From: Rhynchopus sp. YZ270_cl-10 | Taxonomy: Eukaryota > Euglenozoa > Diplonemea > Diplonemida > Diplonemidae | Length of the DNA: 64,000 bases | Direction of reading: 5' to 3' | Assembly: GCA_964035575.1 (NCBI GenBank) | Contig: OZ037882.1 | Coordinates: forward strand, 496,001 to 560,000 | In this document: positions 32,508 through 42,954 of the stretch, in pieces | Numbering within the stretch: the first letter of the stretch is position 1 | How the letters are laid out: each line of letters opens with the position of its first letter | Position numbers and translations under genes: made by a program | Notes under the pieces: generated by a model | Databases searched by the model: none | The model's input: only the letters and a program-made list of their open reading frames with translations | What the model was told of the DNA's origin: nothing

Positions 32508-34960
32508 GCCATATTTTTGTGATCAGCCAGCTTCGTTCCCGCACCTTAATACAGTTGTGCGGAGTTCATAAAATGCCACTCGTTGATGAGAGTTTCAATG
32601 GGGGAAATGATGAGGGAGGGTGGGGGGGGGGGGGGGGTGGAAGAGAGAGATGATCAGCTCTCAGCAGTCATTTTCTGCAGCATACACCATCGGATCATCG
32701 GACTCTATTCACATCTTGATTCGTGCTCAGGGTAAACACTTTTTCTTGAGTACAACGGTTCGCAGGAAGCGCACGACTCATCGCGCTATCGGGTTGAGTA
32801 GATGCGGGGGTAACACTCAGGAGATCCAGTGCCAGCTCTGCGAACTGCTTGTTCGGGTGCAGTCGGTAGAACTGTCGCGATATCCGGGGAGGACGCCAAT
32901 GCTCTTGCCACATACTCCTCCCACATGCTGTCTGTCACCTCGTCAAACAGAGGTACAGAGGCCTTCATGGAGACGAGACCGACACCTCTGCCCAATCTCG
33001 TCAGGATGCAACAGCCGCAAGGAGTCAGCATTCGCAGTGCAAGGTAAAAATACCTACCCACGTCCGGCGTTTCTTCCCACAGGCGCACGAGTTCGTCTTT
33101 GATGACGGCTAATCCTAATCATCCTCCGCGAGAGAATCATCCGCAGCCATGTCACGGTAGACCTGCAACAAGTTCGTCATGTCACCATACACGGTCGACG
33201 CGAACAAGTTGCCTTCGCCCTTCTGAGCCCTTCACATTTGTCCCCGACTGCTTCACTTCGCTCGCAGTAAAAACAAAAAGGGCTTTAACCCTTTCCGAGA
33301 AGTGCTCATAGACGAGGAGATGCGAAATAAAACGCGTACATGTTCCCCTTGCTGTGCCACCGCCTGCTCAACTATCACATCTAAAGCCAAAAAGAGTTCT
33401 TCTAACGTTTCGGCGGCGCTGAGGATAATGATCTGGGAGGAGTGCACAAGTTCCCCAAACATTTGTTTGTACATCCCCCTTGCTGTGCCACCGCCCGCTC
33501 AACTATCATGCTGCGTTTTTTCTTGAACTGCTAGCCATCTCGACTGACGTGTGGAAGTCGCTAACACATAGTTGAGAGAGAACGCAAGTTTGTAAACCAT
33601 ATTCGACGCGGATTTGAGGTGCTTCTGGAGGGCTGTGACAACGTTGGACAGAGCATGCGGGAGACAGCTGAGAAATCGAATATTCCATTCAAACGCCAAA
33701 TCTCTACTTGCACCTCCATCACCCCCCCCTCTGTCACTGCGCAGAAGGAACGGTGTCCCCAAGCCGAGCTTTGTCAGTATAGTATCAATCTCGACCTTCA
33801 GGCTTGCCGCATCCCAGGTAGTACCTTTCTCCTTCAGAACGGGGGGTAAACAGTAGCTTTTAGTACGATTCTGCACAATGTTCACCAGGGAGTGCAGCCC
33901 CTGGTTCGACTTGCCGCAGTCGTGGATCAACACAAATCGAAAATTACCCATGCCTCGCTTTATCCCTTCCACGTGTGCACTGAAAATTTTTTCCCCGTAC
34001 TGACGCCATCCCTCTTGTACGTCTACACCCTTTTCGGGAATGACGCACCCGGCAAGCATTTGGGTGAAGCGAGTGACTGAACGGAAAGGGATGCCGAGCA
34101 TAGCAGCTGCTTCTGTGGCCTGTAGAACAAAAGTATTGCGTGTGTTATGCAGACATTTCATAACATCCTGATTCCGCGATCTGTTGTGCGTTCTCTTCTT
34201 CTTCGACTCGTTGTGCGAGGGTGTGTCACAGTGCTTTTTGACAGGAGAGCCCCCAACCCTCCATCTTGGCCCATGACTGCATGGCGTCAGAGAGTGTGAT
34301 CAGGGGTAACGTCGTCGTCACACCGTTGCTCTCTGTCTCCAAGGAAGACACCAGATTCTGACGGCGGACGTGCTCAGCGGCTGCTGTGTCAGGGGGAGTG
34401 TTGTAGCTGGCTGCATCATATCATACTTGGCCATCTCTATTGAGAGAGCTTTGGCTTTGGGGATCTTTTTATTAGTTTGTTGTGAAACCGTATAAAGACC
34501 CCTGCTTATTGCCAGCTCTACACATTCGCTGTAACTCATTTTGGGGCGGTAGTAGCAGCTCCCGTCGCGTCACCACAGCCGGATCTTCAGGAGTTTCAGC
34601 AGGAGTTTCAGCAGGAGTTTCAGCAGGAGTTTCAGCAGCACCTGATGCATCTACACATGAGACAATGAGGAAGAACAGGTATATGAATATGTCTTCATAT
34701 GGCCCTGCAGTACTTTGTTTTTGTAATGGGGGGTGTGAATTCCAAAGTCAGACAGGTTGGGGCGGGTTTTTTTTTGTTGGACTATTGTGTATATTGATTA
34801 CGAATATTAACCACAAAAAACTACTTCTGCAAACAACGGACTAAGGTGCAAAAAAAAAAAAAAAAAAAAAACATAAAGAGAGAGAGAAAAACACTACTTC
34901 TGCAAACTAACGGACTGCATTAAAGTGCGGGAACGAAGCTGATCACAAAAATATGAGGGT
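32508..34960 (-). mobile_element. hAT-type transposon copy A, degraded, inverted relative to copy B
   Basis: The sequence matches copy B (34966..38345) in reverse: the central transposase block 34161..33500 is almost identical in translation to the corresponding part of copy B, so the duplication is young. The N-terminal part is shortened, the stretch before the dimerisation region is rearranged with small tandem duplications (for example the pair of TGCTGTGCCACCGCC blocks near 33352 and 33486), and the frame is not continuous. Ends are CATATTTTTGTGATCAG..TTCGTTCCCGCAC on the left and the complement at 34915..34960 on the right. A duplicated right end at 34818..34940 includes a poly(A) run. 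It is presumably inactive. Confidence 0.75.
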
Positions 34961-34965
34961 AAATT

Positions 34966-37900
34966 TCAGCACCTTAGTCGTTGGTTTGCAGAAGTAGTTT
35001 TTTGAGGTTAATTCGTAATCATGTACACGATAAAAATGTCCAAAAAAAAAAAAATCCCACCCCCACCCCTACCTTTTGTCTGACTTTGGAATTCGCACCC
35101 TCCCCCCCATTACAAAAACACATTACTGCAGGGCCGTATTGACGTAAAAAGACTTTAACATGGAAGACATATTCATATACCTGTTTTTCTTCCTCATTCA
35201 AATATCATGTGTAGATGCATCATGTGGGCAAGGAGGAGAATGGAACCCCCCCCCGAATGACAGGTCCCCGCCGTCACCCGCTTTCCAGGAGGGGTGGAGT
35301 CTCAACCGCTCTCCCAACATTAATGAACGCAAGCGCAAACGTTCAAGGGAGTGCAGCTCCGGGAGGTCGGCCAGCAGGGCGAGGGGGGGGTCGAGGAGGA
35401 GGACAGCTTCCCCCATTACATCGCCTGCAGCCGCCGCCCCACCCCCTCCCACGGTCATCGACGCTGATGAGACTCCTGGTGAGACTCCTGACGCGTCTGC
35501 CGACCCTCCTGCCGAAACTCCTGCCGAAACTCCTGCCGAAGCGACTGATGAAACGCCTGCCGAAGCGACTGATGAAACGCCTGAAGAAGAAGATCCGGCT
35601 GTGGTGACGCGACGGGAGGTGCTGAGTGCCCGCTACTACCGCCCCAAAATGAGTTACAGCGAATGTGTAGAGCTGGCAATAAGCAGGGGTCTTTATACGG
35701 TTTCACAACAAACTAATAAAAAGATCCCCAAAGCCAAAGCTCTCTCAATAGAGATGGCCAAGTATGATATGATGCAGCCAGCTACAACACTCCCCCTGCC
35801 GCCACAGCTGCATACAATGCTGCATTTTCAGACACAGCAGCCGACACAGACACAGCAGCAGACACAGCAGCAGACACAGCAGCAGACACAGCAGCCGACA
35901 CAACAGCAGACACAGCAGACGCTGAGCACGTCCGCCGTCAGAGATCTGGTGTCTTCCCTGGAGACAGAGAGCAACGGTGTGATGGCGACGTTTCCCCTGA
36001 TCACACTCTCTGACGCCATGCAGTCATGGGCCAAGATGGAGGGTTGGGGGCTCTCCTTGCAGATGCGGAAGGACTGCGTGGGGTACAGGTTGCCGAGGGG
36101 AAGGGAATACGCGATGACACAGCTGCTCCTAGTGTGTCGCTCATGTAACATTTGCTTTCCAACCACAGCGTCAAGAGGGGATGTCAAAAAGCACTGTGAC
36201 ACACCCTCGCACAACGAGTCGAAGAAGAAGAAAAAGCACAACAGATCGCGGAATCAGGATGTTATGAAATGTCTGCATAACACACGCGACACTTTTGTTC
36301 TACAGGCCACAGAAGCAGCTGCTATGCTCGGCATCCCTTTCCGTTCAGTCACTCGCTTCACCCAAATGCTTGCCGGGTGCGTCATTCCCGAAAAGGGTGT
36401 AGACGTACAAGAGGGATGGCGTCAGTACGGGGAAAAAATTTTCAGTGCACACGTGGAAGGGATAAAGCGAGGCATGGGTAATTTTCGATTTGTGTTGATC
36501 CACGACTGCGGCAAGTCGAACCAGGGGCTGCACTCCCTGGTGAACATTGTGCAGAATCGTACTAAAAGCTACTGTTTACCCCCCGTTCTGAAGGAGAAAG
36601 GTACTACCTGGGATGCGGCAAGCCTGAAGGTCGAGATTGATACTATACTGACAAAGCTCGGCTTGGGGACACCGTTCCTTCTGCGCAGTGACAGAGGGGG
36701 GGGTGATGGAGGTGCAAGTAGAGATTTGGCGTTTGAATGGAATATTCGATTTCTCAGCTGTCTCCCGCATGCTCTGTCCAACGTTGTCACAGCCCTCCAG
36801 AAGCACCTCAAATCCGCGTCGAATATGGTTTACAAACTTGCGTTCTCTCTCAACTATGTGTTAGCGACTTCCACACGTCAGTCGAGATGGCTAGCAGTTC
36901 AAGAAAAAACGCAGCATGACGCGAGAACGGCCACCCTCTGTGAGAAGGTCAAAGCCAGCAAGGTCGACATGACAAGTGCAACACCAGCTGAGCGCCGTGA
37001 ACTTCTGGGGATGTACAAACAAATGTTTGGGGAACTTGTGCACTCCTCCCAGATCATTATCCTCAGCGCCGCCGAAACGTTAGAAGAACTCTTTTTGGCT
37101 TTAGATGTGATAGTTGAGCAGGCGGTGGCACAGCAAGGGGAACATGTGCCGGACGTGAGGGCACCATGCCTACAAGACACGCGTTTTATTTCGCATCTCC
37201 TCGTCTATGAACACTTTTCGGAAAGGGTTAAAGCCCTTTTTGTTTTTACTGCGAGCGAAGTGAAGCAGTCGGGGACAAATGTGAAGGGCTCTCTGCTCAC
37301 GTTGGCGAAGTTACTCTCCGAGAACGGTTTCGACGCCGTTCACTCGCAGCTGAACAGGATTCGCTGTCTGACGAAGCCCCTTCTCGACATTTTGGAAAAA
37401 TACAGCAATGCACAGGTGCCAGGGATGAAAGACCGCGAAGGCAACTTGTTCGCGTCGACCGTGTATGGTGACATGACGAACTTGTTGCAGGTGTACCGTG
37501 ACATGGCTGCGGATGATTCTCTCGCGGAGGATGAACGGCAAATTGCAGCCGTCATCAAAGACGAACTCGTGCGCCTGTGGGAAGAAACGCCGGACGTGGG
37601 TAGGTACTTTTACCTTGCACTGCGAATGCTGACTCCTTGCGGCTGTCGCATCCTGACGAGATTGGGCAGAGGTGTCGGTCTCGTCTCCATGAAGGCCTCT
37701 GTACCTCTGTTTGACGAGGTGACAGACAGCATGTGGGAGGAGTATGTGGCAAGAGCACTGAAGTCCTCCCCGGATATCGCGACTGAGCAGTTTTACCGAC
37801 TGCACCCGAACAAGGAGTTCGCAGAGCTGGCACTGGATCTCCTGAGTGTTACCCCCGCATCTACTCAACCCGATAGCGCGATGAGTGTAGGAAATCGTGC

Positions 37901-38345
37901 GCTTCCTGCGAACCGCGGCGGACCTTCTGCTTCTACTCAACAAAAAGTGTTTACCCTGAGCACGAATCAAGATGTGAATAGAAGGTACACTTCTTGTCCG
38001 TCGCTCCGGAGTGGGTTCCCCTCCATGATACAGGAAGAAGATATTGCGGAAGCATGTGGTGAGTGCACCATCACGACTCTGCTGGAGTCTCTCCAGACCC
38101 TGGACATCACTGCCGGCGGTGAGGACCTGAGTGACGCACGCGCCCTTCAGGCGTTTGAGGAGATGTACCAGGGTCACAGTCCCGATGATGCGACGGTGTA
38201 TGCTGCAGAAAATGACTGCTGAGAGCTGATCATCTCTCTCTTCCACCCCCCCCCCCCCCCCCCCACCCTCCCTCATCATTTCCCCCATTGAAACTCTCAT
38301 CAACGAGTGGCATTTTATGAACTCCGCACAAACTGATGTTATGTG
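34966..38345 (+). mobile_element. hAT-type DNA transposon copy B, transposase apparently open
   Basis: The left end starts near CAGCACCTTAGTCGTTGG, the same terminal phrase found inverted at 34818..34850 in copy A. The right end is near CTCCGCACAAACTG (about 38330). The 3' flank from the stop codon to there, including the C17 run, mirrors 32540..32655 of copy A. Ends are approximate because target duplications are not clear. It carries a single long transposase gene. Confidence 0.7.
35160..38222 (+). CDS. hAT-like transposase with zinc finger and RNase H-like core
   Basis: The 1020-codon frame is open. Residues 1-160 are low complexity with PAETPAETPAEATDETP repeats; residues about 224-254 are TQQQ repeats. 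A C2H2/BED-like finger has C326, C329, H345 and H351 (CRSCNICF ... VKKHCDTPSH). The catalytic core shows FVLIHDCGKSNQGLHSLVNI (D449), LLRSDRGGG (D511) and FLSCLPHALSNVV, which matches the CxxH element of hAT transposases, then CLQDTRFISHLL. Near the C-terminus, EFAELALDLLSVTPASTQPD and SAMS resemble the hAT dimerisation motif. The start could be later, for example the Met in PKMSYSECVELAIS, because the first 20 residues are a hydrophobic stretch not expected in a transposase, and a short intron could precede it. The length is plausible for an autonomous element. Confidence 0.78.
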   Translation: MEDIFIYLFFFLIQISCVDASCGQGGEWNPPPNDRSPPSPAFQEGWSLNRSPNINERKRKRSRECSSGRSASRARGGSRRRTASPITSPAAAAPPPPTVIDADETPGETPDASADPPAETPAETPAEATDETPAEATDETPEEEDPAVVTRREVLSARYYRPKMSYSECVELAISRGLYTVSQQTNKKIPKAKALSIEMAKYDMMQPATTLPLPPQLHTMLHFQTQQPTQTQQQTQQQTQQQTQQPTQQQTQQTLSTSAVRDLVSSLETESNGVMATFPLITLSDAMQSWAKMEGWGLSLQMRKDCVGYRLPRGREYAMTQLLLVCRSCNICFPTTASRGDVKKHCDTPSHNESKKKKKHNRSRNQDVMKCLHNTRDTFVLQATEAAAMLGIPFRSVTRFTQMLAGCVIPEKGVDVQEGWRQYGEKIFSAHVEGIKRGMGNFRFVLIHDCGKSNQGLHSLVNIVQNRTKSYCLPPVLKEKGTTWDAASLKVEIDTILTKLGLGTPFLLRSDRGGGDGGASRDLAFEWNIRFLSCLPHALSNVVTALQKHLKSASNMVYKLAFSLNYVLATSTRQSRWLAVQEKTQHDARTATLCEKVKASKVDMTSATPAERRELLGMYKQMFGELVHSSQIIILSAAETLEELFLALDVIVEQAVAQQGEHVPDVRAPCLQDTRFISHLLVYEHFSERVKALFVFTASEVKQSGTNVKGSLLTLAKLLSENGFDAVHSQLNRIRCLTKPLLDILEKYSNAQVPGMKDREGNLFASTVYGDMTNLLQVYRDMAADDSLAEDERQIAAVIKDELVRLWEETPDVGRYFYLALRMLTPCGCRILTRLGRGVGLVSMKASVPLFDEVTDSMWEEYVARALKSSPDIATEQFYRLHPNKEFAELALDLLSVTPASTQPDSAMSVGNRALPANRGGPSASTQQKVFTLSTNQDVNRRYTSCPSLRSGFPSMIQEEDIAEACGECTITTLLESLQTLDITAGGEDLSDARALQAFEEMYQGHSPDDATVYAAENDC

Positions 38346-38848
38346 TGTTGAGTAGTGTGGTATCAGAAAGACGAGTGATGTGTAGATCAGTCTTGTTCTT
38401 GAAGAATGTGATGTTAATCTTCTCTGCCCCACCCCCACCCACCCACCCCCACCAGACACCGATAAACAAAAAGCAACAATTCATTAAAAAGAAACTACCC
38501 CTCCTTTTTTTAACTCCCAATCACCATAACTCTCTTTGTGCTGCCGCACGGCTGTCCTCTTGTCCGTCTGCTCAGGGCCGAGCACGGAGTTCCTCCGATC
38601 GTCCGTACAAGTCCATTTCTTTTTTGGATATTTTCTCTGGGGTTGCCTCTGAGGGCAAATTTCTGCCGAAAATTTCTGCTGAAAATAGACCCTCCAAATT
38701 TAGACTCCAATTTTTTTGACGCTATTTTAGTTGCTCGAAAGTGGAGTCTGACCCCCATGTCCAGATCACAAAAATGCCCGATGAGTCCAATGAAGCAACA
38801 GATTTCATGTTTTGAGTAGTTGTGGAAAAAAAATTATACAGGGGGGGT

Positions 38849-38883
<35 letters not shown>

Positions 38884-39487
38884 CCTAAGATCTCAAAGAT
38901 CTTTGAGATCTTTTAAAAAATTTCCTGGGATTTTTCAGGATTTTTAGGGTTTTTCAAAATCTTTTTTATCTTTTTTTTTTTTTTTTTATCTTTTTTTTTT
39001 TTTTTTTTTTGGGAGAAGAGGATTTTTTTTCTCGAAAAAAAAAAAAAAAAAAAAGATCTTTCCTAACCCGTGTTTTTTTCTGGTCACTTTTTCCCAGACA
39101 GAAGTGCCCTACCTACCTTCCCCCTTAGGGCCCTCCGAGACTTCGTCCGTCCTGACTTCAACCTACCAACCATAAAAATTATTTTTTTTGTAGTTGTGTC
39201 CCAATTATTTTTTTTTTTTGGATTTCCAAAAATCTGTTCGCGCGCAGGACACTAAACAATATTTTTAATTGTGCTACCCTTATTAAATATAACTCGTATT
39301 ATTAATTTAATATTATGCAGAGGGGGGGTTTACAATGTTTTTTTTTTTCCCCCATGTTTTTTTTTTTTGGAATTCTCAAAATTTTCCGCGCGCGCGAGCA
39401 ATAAACACAGACAAAAGTGAGCCTGCCCTTAAGGAGAGAAAGGCAAATAAAATCAATTAGAAAAACAACCGAATCTTTTTTGTTTGT
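38346..39487. other. Spacer: palindromes, homopolymers and inverted debris
   Basis: 38640..38700 is an inverted match to 32450..32510 (TTCTGCCGAAAA, GAGGGCAAATTTC). 38850..39060 holds T runs over 20 bases and AGATCTCAAAGATCTTTGAG palindromes. 39225..39310 mirrors 29365..29475. No gene is seen. Confidence 0.5.
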
Positions 39488-40566
39488 TTACTCACGGTGG
39501 GGTAGAGGGAAACACTTTTGTTCAAAGTGTCTGCCTCCGCCGACCCCATCGCAAGTAAGAAATTTCCTCACCGCAAGTGCAACTGTCTGAACGTTCTTCT
39601 TGTCCTGAATCTCTTCCGGCCGCACACGGGAAGGAAGGTCTGCAGGATTATCTGCGGATTTGATCCAACGGATCTCAAACGAGCAATTTAATTTCCCCAA
39701 ACGCTCAATGGCCGACAACACCGCATTGTTCAAACGCAAGTCCTTTCCACAGCACCTCTTCCTCGCAACACCCTTGACAGTCGTGTTGTCCACCCATATG
39801 TTAACGCTCGCACCCTTCCAAGCATGTGGGATCTTTGCTATGGTCAACTGCAGTGTCATCCCTTCAAGTACGTTGATGTGTAATTTGCTTTCGGACTCCG
39901 ACCATGCATCCCCATCAACCGAAATAACCCCCGTCTCGTTATCCACCAACACACCGCCCCATCCCTTAAGGGACGCATCCACAAAAATAGATACTGTCCT
40001 CGTAGGTCTAATCGTACGGAAAATCCTAGCGGTAGCGACGTCGTTACGCCATTTGTTCAACTCCTTCTGCACACTCGGAGGGACCGACACCTTGTCCTCT
40101 ACACTGGCTCCCCGGCTCAATTTATTAACAACTCGTCGCATGAATTTTAACGCAAACCAAAACCTACCCGGAGATACGGCTGCCACCGCCCCTGCATGCT
40201 GCAAACGACCAAGCAAAGACTCCAACTTCCCCGCTGTCAGATCGGACCATTCAACATCATTAATCTTTTTCAACAACCGCTTTGAAGGTACCACTGTCTT
40301 CGCATCGTGATCAAAAGCTACTCCCAAAAACTCATAACGCACCGCAGCTGAAAGCGTGTCTGCAGGTTTCCATGAAATCCCAAATTGTGCCGCAACCAGA
40401 TCTAAACGTCTTTCTTCACGCAAAACGCACTCCTTCGTCCCACAATAACGTATATTGTCTATCCAGCAATGTGTTAGTACCCCTCTCGCCGCATAATGTG
40501 GCTGTACGTATAGAGGGTCAGTAATAGGAGAAATCGAGAGATGGGCGCAGGAATTAAAACCCGGTA
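39488..40566 (-). mobile_element. Retroelement fossil: reverse transcriptase C-terminus plus RNase H
   Basis: The translated minus strand gives the end of a reverse transcriptase (FLPGFNSCAHLS ... HCWIDNIRYCG) followed by an RNase H domain (SIFVDASLKGWGGVLVD, INVLEGMTLQL, WVDNTTVKG, RWIKSADNPADLPSR). The RNase H type is the one seen in DIRS-like and some LTR-related elements. No integrase, recombinase or terminal repeats are seen. It is incomplete and broken. An inverted-repeat element begins about 45 bases upstream of it. Confidence 0.7.
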
Positions 40567-40822
40567 GAAATGTACTGCGCCAATATTTTATTCATTATTC
40601 ACTTTTTATCATAGTTCGTAGTCCGCCGGAGTCCGCCAAAAAAAATTTCACCAAGACCCGCCCGAGTTGAGACGGACCTGAGACGGACCTGAGACGGACT
40701 CAGGCAAACTCCGCCCGAGTCCGCCCGAGTCCGTCTCAGGTCCGTCTCAGGTCCGTCTCAACTCGGGCGGACCTGAGACGGACTCGGGCGGAGTTCGCCC
40801 GAGTTGGGGTACGAACACCCTC

Positions 40823-41158
40823 CATGGTTGTACAAAGTACTCGAAGAGTATCGAGTACTCGAAAACGAAAAAAATAGGCCACTCGACACTCGAGTACTCG
40901 CCCGACCCATTTTTTTTCCTCTTCAATTTACTCGTTCTGGCACTCGAGTACTCGAACGAGTGAAAAAAGTGGGGGGAAAAAAAAAACAGTACTCGGCCGA
41001 GTACTCGAGACTTTTTTCTACTCGTTCGAGTACTCGAGTGCCAGAACGAGTAAATTGAAGAGAAAAAAAAATGGGTCGGGCGAGTACTCGAGTGTCGAGT
41101 GGCCTATTTTTTTCGTTTTCGAGTACTCGATACTCTTCGAGTACTTTGTACAACCATG
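40823..41158. mobile_element. 336-bp perfect foldback element inserted in the outer element
   Basis: CATGGTTGTACAAAGTACTC begins it and its complement ends it. The arms are nearly perfect over about 150 bases and rich in CGAGTACTCG. The 6-bp direct repeat ACCCTC lies at 40817..40822 and 41159..41164. The opposite arm of the outer element (around 42825..42845, read on the minus strand) has a single ACCCTC and no insertion. Confidence 0.92.
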
Positions 41159-41290
41159 ACCCTCACTCCATTTTCCACCTTGGGATGCTGCCCCATCCCT
41201 CAAATAAAAGTTTCGCCCACCCCATCCCCAGTAAACCAGCAGGGAGTTGTTTGTATTTTAATTTTTGTATTATTATCATTGTTATAAATA

Positions 41291-42636
41291 TACATAGCGC
41301 TCTATTTAGAGTATTAGGGTATACTTAGAGTCTGGGATTTTGGGCCAAGTAAGTTAGAGTCCAGTTAGAGTATAATTAGAGTCGCTTTTCTTCAATTAGA
41401 CTATAATTAGAGTGCAGTTAGAGCATAATTAGACTCTAACTACACTCTAATTATAGTCTAATTAGAGTAAAACAACAGGCTTCTTGTAGGTGCAAACGCC
41501 ATAAGGAACCGGTTCCCCTAAGGTTCCTCTGTAGGACCCAGGTGCCCAGGTACCCACATAGCTGAAAATAAGACTTGGGGAACCGAGTTCTCAGCCGGAC
41601 TGGGACACAATATGTGAAGGCGCTGTGGGTCCGCCTGAAAGCGGGTCGGGGACCCGGTCGCGGGAGGGTGGGGGCCTAGTCCTAGTCCTACTGTACCTAG
41701 TACCCAGTACCGGGACTCGGGACCCGGCTTATTCTCAGCTATGGGTACCCAGGTACTCAAACCCGCGCAGTGGCACATGCCCTCAAGTGTGAGTGACCCA
41801 CACATTAGGGAATGCGATGCAAAAACTCTACGTGCACCTTCGGTGCAACGCCGCAGACAGGCCAAACATGCGTTGGACTCAGAGGAATGCCTGCTGTGCA
41901 GGTATCAAACATGAGAACCAACTCCCAGCAACAAGGGGCGCCTTTTGGCGGGCGTTATTGAAGGTGTTTCGGGTGCAAAGTTTTCTACAAATGTTGATGC
42001 GCGGGTACAGAAGTGGTGTCTTGTTCTTTCATCTGTAGGAATGTAAATGTCAATCGAATTTAACTACCACTAAGGGGTCGAAGGGGTAATCCCAGTATCA
42101 ACGGCTGTGTTGACGGGAAATCTATAGCGAGCATACGTTCATTTCATCCGAAGAAATACTACTTATGAACCCAGGAGAGATCCAAGCCTGAACGCGCTGA
42201 ACAACTACCCGCGATTGACTTAGATGTTATACCAAAGAGAATTCATAACAAAACAACACCCTGCCCCATACACTAAATAGCCATGCTTCAAGTGCATGCC
42301 CTGGGCCAAAATTCCTGTGCTAAAAAGGCAACAAGACCATCCACAAGGAGTGTGAATTGTGCACTGGTTTTCTGGGGGAACAAACAATATTTTCTTGTGT
42401 CTGGTTCTCTGCAAGCAGAGAACAGACTTTCTGGATTACAAAGTCGAATTTCTTGCACTAGCTATGCCCCCTGGGTTGATGGCTATAGCATTGGTTGATG
42501 TGACCCTCTTTATTGACCCTCTTATAAGACTCTAATTAGACTCTAATTAGAGTCCAGTTAGAGTTTTAAAGACTCTAATTATACTCTAACTGCCGACTCT
42601 AATGATCTAATTAGAGTCTAATTAGAGCGCTATGTA
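41291..42636. mobile_element. Inner inverted-repeat element with TTAGAGT repeats
   Basis: TACATAGCGCTCTA at 41291 pairs with TAGAGCGCTATGTA ending at 42636. Subterminal tracts of ACTCTAATTAGAGT-like motifs fill 41300..41470 and 42525..42625. The core includes a further inverted pair, CCAGGTACCCACATAGCTGA (about 41539) against TCAGCTATGGGTACCCAGG (about 41735). Exact target duplication is obscured by AT-rich flanks. 41770..42520 is unique and non-coding as far as I can see. Confidence 0.75.
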
Positions 42637-42954
42637 TAAATGTAATAATATTATATACCTGGATATTACCAGCTATATAATTCAAAAATATAATACAAAC
42701 AACTCCCTGCGCAAATGGTGTACTTTTCGCTTTCTTCATAGACATTGGGATGGGGTGGGTGAAAATTTTGCATTTGCTGAGGGATGGGGCAGTATCCCGA
42801 GGTGGAAAATGGAGTGAGGGTGGTCGTACCCCAGCTCGGGCCCGAGTCCGCCCGAGTCCGCCGGACCTGAGACGGACTTTCAAAGTCCGCCAAAAGTCCG
42901 TCTCGACTCGGGCGGACTCGGGCGGACTCCGGCGGACTACGAACTATGTTTTAT

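Larger units (their letters stand above)
40610..42948. mobile_element. Outer element of a nested set, CATAGTTCGTAGTCCGCC termini, 6-bp duplication
   Basis: CATAGTTCGTAGTCCGCC at 40610 is matched by GGCGGACTACGAACTATG ending at 42948, and TTTTAT flanks it at 40604..40609 and 42949..42954. Both arms contain strings of GGCGGACTC, GACGGACCTGAGAC and complements. The left arm is interrupted by the 336-bp foldback at 40823; the right arm carries the uninterrupted sequence. No transposase is encoded. Confidence 0.88.

Noticed and set aside
37311-38459. 382-codon minus-strand frame over the hAT transposase
   Set aside because: It is antisense to the transposase with no recognisable motif.
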